Source: an uncultured Clostridium sp. (lineage in GTDB: Bacteria; Bacillota; Clostridia; TANB77; CAG-508). From it: 11,983 nt of DNA. Positions 6,628 to 11,983 of the stretch are shown here, piece after piece (the first letter of the stretch is position 1; every line of letters starts with the position of its first letter). A program made the position numbers and the translations under genes. The DNA lies in the NCBI GenBank assembly GCA_900552655.1, contig USAE01000045.1:1-11983 (forward strand), read 5' to 3'. The notes under the pieces are model-generated. The model was not told the DNA's origin. It did not search any database and worked only from the letters and a program-made list of their open reading frames with translations.

Positions 6628-7347
6628 TTATAATAAAATTCCAGATTCTAAGGCTAATTTTATCATTTTCGTTAAGCCTTGTTCACGTTCTTCTGGAGTA
6701 GCTTGTTTATTTATGAATTGTGAGTCTACAACTGTCATTAAGCAAGCTGCTTTTTTCTTTAATACTTTTGCATTATAAAATAGGGCGAATGCTTCCATTT
6801 CTGCTGCAATAGGATGTATGTCTTTTGGAATTCTATTAAAGAATTTTTTGGGATTTGTCATGTAAAAATCAACTGCATCTGTACAAACTGTGTTTCCTTC
6901 TACTACTTTTATGTTAGAAATATTTGAAACTTGTTTTATTACAGAATTAAGATTTTTGTCAGCAGAGATTGTATGACAATCTTCATTATTAAATGTAAGA
7001 GCATAGTTTCCTTCTGTATAAACATTGTCTGCTAAAACAACATCAAATAAATCTAATTCTTTAATATAGCCTCCACAAGATCCTATTCTTATAATATTTT
7101 CTACATTGTAAAATTTATATAATTCATATGAATAGATTCCAACACTTGGCATTCCCATACCATGTGCCATAACTGAAATTTCTTTACCCTTATATAAACC
7201 TGTATATGCAAGCATATTTCTTACAGAGTTAACTAATTTTGAATCTTCTAAAAAATTTTCTGCTATATATTTAGCGCGAAGTGGATCTCCTGGCATGATA
7301 ACTGTTTTTGCGAAAGCATTTGATTTTGCTTCATTATGTGGTGTCAT
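6628..7347 (-). CDS. deoD: Purine-nucleoside phosphorylase, DeoD type
   Basis: Encodes 239 residues, the normal DeoD length, from the ATG at 7347, which has AGGAGG (7354-7359) 6 nt upstream. An in-frame ATG 30 nt further upstream would overlap this ribosome binding site and is rejected. It phosphorolyses purine (deoxy)nucleosides to base and (deoxy)ribose-1-phosphate in the cytoplasm. Motifs: MTPHNEA at the N-terminus, MPGDPLRAKYIAE (phosphate-site Arg), HGMGMPSVGIYSYEL, IRIGSCG, and AAEMEAFALF with the ribose-binding Glu-Met-Glu. VVDSQF holds the catalytic Asp, and an Arg (EER) lies 13 residues later, exactly the Asp204/Arg217 spacing of the E. coli enzyme. The hexameric DeoD class is therefore expected. 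It stands alone on the minus strand and is divergent from the membrane-protein operon. Confidence 0.97.
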   Translation of the reverse strand: MTPHNEAKSNAFAKTVIMPGDPLRAKYIAENFLEDSKLVNSVRNMLAYTGLYKGKEISVMAHGMGMPSVGIYSYELYKFYNVENIIRIGSCGGYIKELDLFDVVLADNVYTEGNYALTFNNEDCHTISADKNLNSVIKQVSNISNIKVVEGNTVCTDAVDFYMTNPKKFFNRIPKDIHPIAAEMEAFALFYNAKVLKKKAACLMTVVDSQFINKQATPEEREQGLTKMIKLALESGILL

Positions 7348-7359
7348 ATTAAACCTCCT

Positions 7360-7508
7360 AAAAATTATAATTAACAATTATAGTATAACATAATATTAAA
7401 AATTTATAATATTGTGATATACAAATGTAATATAAAATTAATATTGTGGAAATATACAATTTAATGTAAAAAATGTATAATATTTGTAGAAAAAGCGTAA
7501 AGGAGAGA
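7360..7508. promoter_or_regulatory. Divergent control region with imperfect tandem direct repeat
   Basis: Between deoD (-) and the 225-aa gene (+), an imperfect repeat occurs twice: TAATATTGTGATATACAA from 7407 and TAATATTGTGG-AAATATACAA from 7439. Each contains a TTGT...ACAA inverted arm pair, as in a repressor site. For the + gene, TATACA (7453-7458) and TATAAT (7476-7481) are 17 bp apart, and the second repeat overlaps this -35. AAAGGAGAGAAG (7498-7509) is the ribosome binding site. For deoD, a TGT-TATACT extended -10 can be read on the minus strand in 7379-7391. The region is so AT-rich that chance similarity is possible. Confidence 0.45.
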
Positions 7509-7514
7509 AGATTT

Positions 7515-8192
7515 ATGTGGACATGTTTATATTTAAGCCATATTGTAGTAATTATAATGATTATAATAGCTATATTAGGTATTGTGTATGGAATAAGCCA
7601 AAAAAAAATTAAAGTATATCAAGTTATTATAATATTCTTATTTTGTGTAATTTCGATGGCATTGGTTACTGGAGTAACATCAATGCAATATATAAATTCC
7701 GAAAATGATGAAATACGAGAATTAGAAGGTGACACAAAAACAAATTATTGGACATACGATGAAGAGGCAATGTCAAGAATTGAAACACCTTCATTAGAAT
7801 ATACGAAATTAGTAGATTTAGAAACAGGTAATTTGGTAGCCATTAAAGAAAAAGCTATAGAAACAGGAAAAGAAATAGTAGATTTATCTAATAAAGAAAA
7901 AGCAGATGAAGTATGTAAAGCAATTGACATTAAAGAAGAATTAGAACTTTCAGAAAATTACTTAGTTACTTTAAATTCTAAAGAATTTATAAAAGCTAAT
8001 GAAGATATTTACTATGTAACATATAATTATACTTATACAGATGAAAATCTAAAAGAAGAAGGAAAAATATATTATATTGTAAATGAAGATAACCAAATGA
8101 AAACAATGGTTATGACAAATATTAATAACGAAAGTAAAGAAGTAGAATTTGAAGGAAGAGTATTAGAAATTATAAATACAATGAAATTCTAA
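7515..8192 (+). CDS. Unrecognised 225-aa membrane-anchored protein
   Basis: I do not recognise this protein. The ATG at 7515 is preferred over an in-frame ATG at 7473, which overlaps the predicted -10; AAAGGAGAGAAG lies just upstream of 7515. The protein has two N-terminal membrane segments (about residues 8-28 and 36-56) joined by a short basic loop (SQKKIKVYQ). A ~165-residue polar, Glu/Lys/Thr/Asn-rich domain follows, without cysteines in paired motifs. The positive loop suggests both termini are outside or at the membrane surface, so the large domain is probably extracytoplasmic. A stretch of Tyr/Thr-rich alternating residues (YYVTYNYTYTDENLKEEGKI) suggests beta-sheet. It is followed after 15 nt by another membrane protein, likely one operon. 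No signal for enzymatic function. Confidence 0.7.
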   Translation: MWTCLYLSHIVVIIMIIIAILGIVYGISQKKIKVYQVIIIFLFCVISMALVTGVTSMQYINSENDEIRELEGDTKTNYWTYDEEAMSRIETPSLEYTKLVDLETGNLVAIKEKAIETGKEIVDLSNKEKADEVCKAIDIKEELELSENYLVTLNSKEFIKANEDIYYVTYNYTYTDENLKEEGKIYYIVNEDNQMKTMVMTNINNESKEVEFEGRVLEIINTMKF

Positions 8193-8207
8193 AAGGAGGT
8201 ATATTTC

Positions 8208-8597
8208 ATGGTAATAGCACTAAATTTTATTTTTGATATTATAGTAGCAGTTCTAGTATACGAATATTTTAAAAGAAATAAAGAAACAGAAGCATTTGCA
8301 GCTGCAGTTATTATAAAAGTTGCATATTATTTATCATCAACAATAATTATGGGGCAATTTAATTTTATAGGGCTAATAATATATACATTAGTAATGATTT
8401 GTGTAGCTAGATTATACATAATAATTGCAAAAGAAATACACAAAAGAAAATTACACCCAGCATTATTTATAGTTATTATAGCTTTAATAGGAGCGTTAAT
8501 AATGTCTTTTATAGGTGAAATTTTATATACATTATTATTTAAACTAGTAACTTTATTTTCAGCTACATTACAATATTCATTAGATAAAATTTCATAA
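8208..8597 (+). CDS. Unrecognised 129-aa integral membrane protein
   Basis: I do not recognise the family. It has 129 residues, mostly hydrophobic, with about four membrane segments: residues 3-19, 30-47, 51-72 and 83-115, the last possibly two. A basic loop (KEIHKRKLHPA) lies between the third and fourth. There is no obvious signal peptide or catalytic motif. The start is supported by AAAGGAGG at 8191-8198, 9 nt before the ATG. The gene begins 15 nt after the 225-aa membrane-anchored protein and probably shares its transcript, so the two may form a complex. It is followed by a promoter and a terminator in the pyrG leader. Confidence 0.7.
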   Translation: MVIALNFIFDIIVAVLVYEYFKRNKETEAFAAAVIIKVAYYLSSTIIMGQFNFIGLIIYTLVMICVARLYIIIAKEIHKRKLHPALFIVIIALIGALIMSFIGEILYTLLFKLVTLFSATLQYSLDKIS

Positions 8598-8601
8598 ATA
8601 C

Positions 8602-8630
8602 TTGAACAAGAAAAAATAGTATGATAGAAT
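8602..8630 (+). promoter_or_regulatory. Probable sigma-A promoter of pyrG
   Basis: TTGAAC (8602-8607) and TAGAAT (8625-8630) are separated by 17 bp, giving a start near 8637. The transcript would run into the hairpin at 8652-8701 before reaching the pyrG ribosome binding site (AGGAAAGGAG, 8781-8790). Confidence 0.6.
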
Positions 8631-8651
8631 GAAGAAAATTAATTAAGATAT

Positions 8652-8701
8652 GAGAGATTAAAAAAAAACCGATTTTGGCGATTTTTTTAATCTCTCTTTT
8701 T
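8652..8701 (+). terminator. Intrinsic terminator in the pyrG leader (possible attenuator)
   Basis: A 15-bp stem: GAGAGATTAAAAAAA (8652-8666) pairs with TTTTTTTAATCTCTC (8682-8696), and TTTTT follows. It lies 54 nt after the 129-aa gene but downstream of a good promoter, so it could terminate the upstream operon, attenuate pyrG, or both. In Bacillus the pyrG leader terminator is controlled by CTP through G-reiteration at a GGGC start. No GGG start or C/U-rich 5' strand is visible here. Beyond it, TATAGCA-AA-TGCTATA (8718-8733) is a small inverted repeat of unknown role. Confidence 0.7.
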
Positions 8702-8798
8702 CATTTAGTATAAAAGTTATAGCAAATGCTATATTTAATAATATTTACAAATGAGTAAAAATTTTGCATTTGTTTGTTTTAGGAAAGGAGATAATAAT

Positions 8799-9782
8799 AT
8801 GAATACTAAGTACATTTTTGTAACAGGTGGGGTTGTTTCTGGTTTAGGAAAAGGAATAACAGCAGCTTCGTTAGGAAGACTATTAAAAAATAGAGGATAT
8901 AAAGTAACAATACAGAAATTTGATCCGTATTTAAATGTTGACCCAGGTACAATGAGCCCATATGAACATGGAGAAGTATTTGTTACAGATGATGGAGCAG
9001 AAACAGATTTAGATTTAGGACACTATGAAAGATTTATAGATGAAAATTTAAGCAAAGATTCTAGTATAACAATGGGGAAAATATATTTAGAAGTGTTAGA
9101 AAAAGAACGAGAAGGAGAATACCTAGGCAAGACAGTACAAGTAATACCACATGTTACAAATAAAATAAAAGAAAAAATATACAGTTTCGAAGATACGGAT
9201 ACAGATATAGTAATTACAGAAATAGGTGGTACTGTTGGAGATATAGAAGGTCTTTCAATAATAGAAGCAATTAGACAAGTTGGACTAGAAAAGAACCCTG
9301 AAGATGTATTATATATTCATGTAACTTTACTCCCATATATAACAGGGTCAAACGAAATAAAGTCAAAACCAACTCAACACTCTGTTAAAGAATTACAATC
9401 ATATGGGATAAAACCAAATATATTAGTTTGTAGAAGTGAAATAGACATTCCAGATTCTATAAGAGAAAAGTTGGCCTTATTCTGCAATGTAAGAAAAGAA
9501 AATGTTATAGAAAACAAAACTGTAAAATGTTTATATGAAGTACCACTTATGCTAGAAAGAGAAGGACTAGGAAGGGCAGTATGTAATTTATTAAGATTGG
9601 ATAATTATGTCCCAGACAATACAGAATGGCAAGAAATGATAGATAAAATAGAAAATATAGACAAAAGCTCTATACCATATTCTTGGTTTCAATCCCACGG
9701 GATTCTTATTCAAGAAGGATTATATCCTAGGTTAGCGTATTTAAAAGCTGTAGATGAACTCTATTTTAAGGAGGATAAGTAA
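8799..9782 (+). CDS. pyrG: CTP synthase synthetase domain, joined in frame to a RecU C-terminus (chimeric)
   Basis: Residues 1 to about 289 are a normal start of CTP synthase (UTP + ATP + glutamine to CTP). They include MNTKYIFVTGGVVSGLGKGI with its P-loop, QKFDPYLNVDPGTMSPYEHG, EIGGTVGDIE, and SNEIKSKPTQHSVKEL. The ATG at 8799 is set by AGGAAAGGAG; an in-frame ATG at 8751 has no ribosome binding site. The family is normally about 530-540 residues, with a class I glutaminase domain after position ~290. Here that whole half, including the catalytic Cys/His/Glu, is absent. The sequence turns at about 9666 into SSIPYSWFQSHGILIQEG and on to ELYFKEDK, which does not belong to PyrG but resembles the RecU C-terminus. 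As written the protein would lack glutamine-dependent activity. A chimeric assembly is more likely than a true fusion. Confidence 0.9.
   Translation: MNTKYIFVTGGVVSGLGKGITAASLGRLLKNRGYKVTIQKFDPYLNVDPGTMSPYEHGEVFVTDDGAETDLDLGHYERFIDENLSKDSSITMGKIYLEVLEKEREGEYLGKTVQVIPHVTNKIKEKIYSFEDTDTDIVITEIGGTVGDIEGLSIIEAIRQVGLEKNPEDVLYIHVTLLPYITGSNEIKSKPTQHSVKELQSYGIKPNILVCRSEIDIPDSIREKLALFCNVRKENVIENKTVKCLYEVPLMLEREGLGRAVCNLLRLDNYVPDNTEWQEMIDKIENIDKSSIPYSWFQSHGILIQEGLYPRLAYLKAVDELYFKEDK
9666..9782 (+). pseudogene. recU: 3' end of recU (Holliday junction resolvase), truncated
   Basis: The last ~38 residues of the chimeric frame end GLYPRLAYLKAVDELYFKEDK. From memory, the B. subtilis RecU C-terminus has the same pattern (GYAPRIDYISIIEQLYF): G-x-x-PR-[LI]-x-Y-[LI]-x-[VI]-[ID]-[EQ]-LYF. 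The preceding IPYSWFQSHG also fits the region before it. RecU resolves recombination intermediates and is coded directly upstream of ponA (PBP1) in Bacillus. Here a class A PBP begins right after the stop codon, which strongly supports the assignment. The catalytic part of RecU is missing. AAGGAGG within its last codons (9768-9774) is the ribosome binding site of the PBP gene. Confidence 0.75.
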
Positions 9783-11983
9783 ATGGCCCAATCACAAAAC
9801 GAACAAAATAAGCCAAAAACACAAAAGACAAACAGAAGAAAACTAGACATTTGGAATAAACTAGCCGTATCCGTCTTATCTATATTTTTAGTTGGATGCA
9901 TCTCCGTATTCTTCGTTCTTGTTAACATTATCAACGATCCTGACGGCATGCGTTTTTCGCAAGACGGTTTGACTACATTATCCAATTCAAGACTTTACGA
10001 TGCTTCAGGCAACGTATTCTATGAACTTGGAGATGAGATCCGTGAAGACGTAACCTACTCACAAATTCCACAATCTGTTGTCGATGCTTTTTTATCAATT
10101 GAAGATTCACGTTTCTTCGACCACAATGGATTTGACTTGCCACGTTTTTTGAAATCTGCTATGGCAAACTTGAAATCTGGAAGTCTTGCTCAAGGTGGTT
10201 CTACATTAACCATGCAGATGATTGATAATGCATTTACTAAGAACCAGGAAAAGAAATTAGAAACTGAACAGGGTACGATCACAACCGTTCAAAAATTAAA
10301 ATTAAAAGTTCAAGAAATCTATCTTTCATTGATTGCTGAACAAAGCATTAATAAAGAACAAATCTTTGAATACTACGTAAACCGTATTTGGTTTGGTTCA
10401 GGAAACAATACACGTGGCATTCAAAAAGCCGCACAATACTTCTTTAACAAAGATGTATCCCAATTAAATTTAGGTGAGGCTGCCTTCTTGGCAGGTTGTA
10501 TCAATGCACCAGATACATACAATCCATTAAACAATTTAAACGAAGCAAACACAAAGCTAGATCATTTAAAAGCTGCTCAAAATCGTAGAAATGTAACTTT
10601 AGAATTGATGTTGCAACATGGTTATATTACGGAAGAAGAATTTAATCTTGCTTCAAACCAAGATTTGTCATTCTCTTTAGAATATGTAGAGCGTACAAGT
10701 GATGATCCAAATCAAGCTTATATCGCACAAACATTAAGTGAGGTTATGGAATTAACTGGACAAGATCCGGCCATTATTCCAATGGATATCTATACCGCAC
10801 TAAATCAAGATGCTCAAAAACAAGCTGATGAAATATGTAACGGTAACATCGTTCAATTCCCTAACGAATATTTCGATGTTGGTTTCTCAATGATTGAAAA
10901 CGATACGGGGGAAATTATTGCAGTTGGACCTGGCCGTCGTTATCACTCAGACTCCGTAAAAATTGATTACTCAACCGAACCAAATCAACCAGGTTCAAGT
11001 ATGAAACCATTACTTGCCTATGCAAGTACATTTGATATCTTAGGATGGTCTACCTCTCATCAGGTAAACGATAAGAAAAAAGACTATTGGAAAAATGGTT
11101 CTTACGCTCCTAAAAACTCAGACGGTAAATACAATGGTATTATGAGTTTACAAGATGCATTAGGTGTTTCAAAAAATACCACAGCCGCTCAAGCTATGAT
11201 TGATTTAGTAACCGCTAAAGGCTATGATTATTGGATCGATTATTGTAAAAAGCTTGGTTTTAGCGATGAAGTAGCTGAAGGATTTAATGAACAATACGCA
11301 ATCGGTGGTTCGAGCATGCGTGCAAGCCCAATCCAACAAGCAAGTGCTTACTCAACATTTGCGAATGGAGGTAAGCGTGTAGATGCTCACCGTGTAAGAA
11401 AAGTAGTTCGTAGATCCGATAAAAAAGAATTTAAGACAAACGCTAAAACATATGATATTATCAGTGAACAAGCCGCATGGATGATTTCGCAATTACTTGA
11501 AAAAGTAGTTTCAGGTGGTTACCAAAACTACAACGAAATTCTTGCGAGCAACTATACAGTATATGGAAAATCAGGTACAACAGACTGGCCTGCGAACCCA
11601 TATAAAATTCCTGAGGGGGTTGCCAAAGATGAATGGTCAGTAGGCTATACAAATAAATATACAATCGCTTGTTGGAGTGGATATACAACGGATGCCATCA
11701 CAAACTATGGTATGTATATTACTTGGAATGATTTAAATGTTGCTTCAGCATTCCATATTTCACACTACATGCTTGATTACATGCAAAAATATGCAACATA
11801 TTCTGCACTTGAAAGACCTAGTGGTATCTCAGACTACAGGGGTGGATACATCAAAGATGAATTCAAATCAAAAGGTGATATAACATCCGAAAACAATGAT
11901 GCGCAAGATGCTTGTGAAGCCAATGGTGGCGAATGGGATGAAGAAAACCAGACATGTAAAAAGTCTGATGATAAAGAAAGAGA
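9783..11983 (+). CDS. Class A penicillin-binding protein (transglycosylase/transpeptidase), 3' end off window
   Basis: The frame is open from ATG 9783, abutting the previous stop, to the window edge: 733 complete codons. It polymerises and cross-links peptidoglycan at the outer membrane face. There is a basic cytoplasmic tail and one membrane anchor at about residues 27-50. The glycosyltransferase 51 domain spans about 80-250: SIEDSRFFDHNGFD with catalytic Glu107, QGGSTLTMQM at 137-146, KLKVQEIYL with Glu178, and YYVNRIWFG. The transpeptidase domain spans about 350-660: GSSMK (Ser405 nucleophile, Lys408), SKN (463-465) and KSGTT (596-600). The C-terminal tail is acidic and holds two Cys (711 and 725) around NGGEWDEENQT. 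Codon use and GC differ clearly from everything before ~9670. The recU-PBP order suggests Bacilli or Erysipelotrichia origin. It resembles PonA/PBP1a. Confidence 0.95.
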   Translation, partial: MAQSQNEQNKPKTQKTNRRKLDIWNKLAVSVLSIFLVGCISVFFVLVNIINDPDGMRFSQDGLTTLSNSRLYDASGNVFYELGDEIREDVTYSQIPQSVVDAFLSIEDSRFFDHNGFDLPRFLKSAMANLKSGSLAQGGSTLTMQMIDNAFTKNQEKKLETEQGTITTVQKLKLKVQEIYLSLIAEQSINKEQIFEYYVNRIWFGSGNNTRGIQKAAQYFFNKDVSQLNLGEAAFLAGCINAPDTYNPLNNLNEANTKLDHLKAAQNRRNVTLELMLQHGYITEEEFNLASNQDLSFSLEYVERTSDDPNQAYIAQTLSEVMELTGQDPAIIPMDIYTALNQDAQKQADEICNGNIVQFPNEYFDVGFSMIENDTGEIIAVGPGRRYHSDSVKIDYSTEPNQPGSSMKPLLAYASTFDILGWSTSHQVNDKKKDYWKNGSYAPKNSDGKYNGIMSLQDALGVSKNTTAAQAMIDLVTAKGYDYWIDYCKKLGFSDEVAEGFNEQYAIGGSSMRASPIQQASAYSTFANGGKRVDAHRVRKVVRRSDKKEFKTNAKTYDIISEQAAWMISQLLEKVVSGGYQNYNEILASNYTVYGKSGTTDWPANPYKIPEGVAKDEWSVGYTNKYTIACWSGYTTDAITNYGMYITWNDLNVASAFHISHYMLDYMQKYATYSALERPSGISDYRGGYIKDEFKSKGDITSENNDAQDACEANGGEWDEENQTCKKSDDKER

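Noticed and set aside
7745..7930. Minus-strand frame inside the 225-aa gene
   Set aside because: Short, antisense and without a ribosome binding site.
8751..8798. N-terminal extension of PyrG from an upstream ATG
   Set aside because: No ribosome binding site precedes it, the strong site at 8781-8790 lies inside it, and CTP synthases begin at the MNTKYIFVTGG position.
8799..9782. A true bifunctional PyrG-RecU fusion enzyme
   Set aside because: Both partners lack their essential halves (glutaminase domain and resolvase catalytic core), and composition changes at the joint, so a functional fusion is not credible.
9761..9985. Minus-strand frame across the recU/PBP boundary
   Set aside because: Antisense to the PBP N-terminus, whose family motifs leave no doubt about the coding strand.
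11461..11688. Minus-strand frame in the PBP transpeptidase region
   Set aside because: It covers the KSGTT motif region on the opposite strand and is a shadow.

Overview
The first ~9.67 kb is very AT-rich, with AGA/ATA/GGA-dominated codon use and strong AGGAGG ribosome binding sites. This points to a low-GC Firmicute, most likely an uncultured member of Clostridia. A BofA-family gene, the DUF2508-bofA order and a glmS ribozyme upstream of glmS support this. The last ~2.3 kb has visibly higher GC and different codon use (CGT Arg, ATC/ATT Ile, GGT Gly, GCT Ala). It carries the 3' end of recU followed by a class A penicillin-binding protein, the recU-ponA order known from Bacillus and relatives. 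The two parts meet inside a reading frame, so the window is probably a junction between two different genomes (assembly chimera) or, less likely, a real recombination.

Layout. (1) 1-997, + strand: tail of a CaCA-type cation exchanger, a DUF2508 (YaaL-like) gene and bofA. (2) 1042-3192, - strand: glmS with a bidirectional hairpin terminator, a self-cleaving glmS ribozyme and its own promoter. (3) 3268-5752, + strand: an unrecognised 155-aa protein, then uvrC, then a strong hairpin. (4) 5759-6583, + strand: an unrecognised 233-aa membrane protein with its own promoter and terminator. (5) 6597-7347, - strand: deoD, ending in a hairpin related to the one after glmS. (6) 7360-8597: a divergent control region with an imperfect direct repeat, then two unrecognised membrane-protein genes in an operon. 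(7) 8602-9782: a promoter, a leader terminator, and the synthetase half of CTP synthase joined in frame to the last ~38 residues of RecU. (8) 9783-11983: a class A PBP running off the window.

The genes are mainly housekeeping: amino-sugar synthesis (glmS), nucleotide-excision repair (uvrC), purine salvage (deoD), CTP synthesis (pyrG) and peptidoglycan synthesis (PBP). I do not see a defence island, CRISPR array, insertion sequence, tRNA or rRNA. I found no convincing novel system. The points most worth a second look are the pyrG/recU junction, the glmS ribozyme leader, the paired dyad elements after glmS and deoD, the possible pyrG leader attenuator, and the unrecognised membrane-protein pair.
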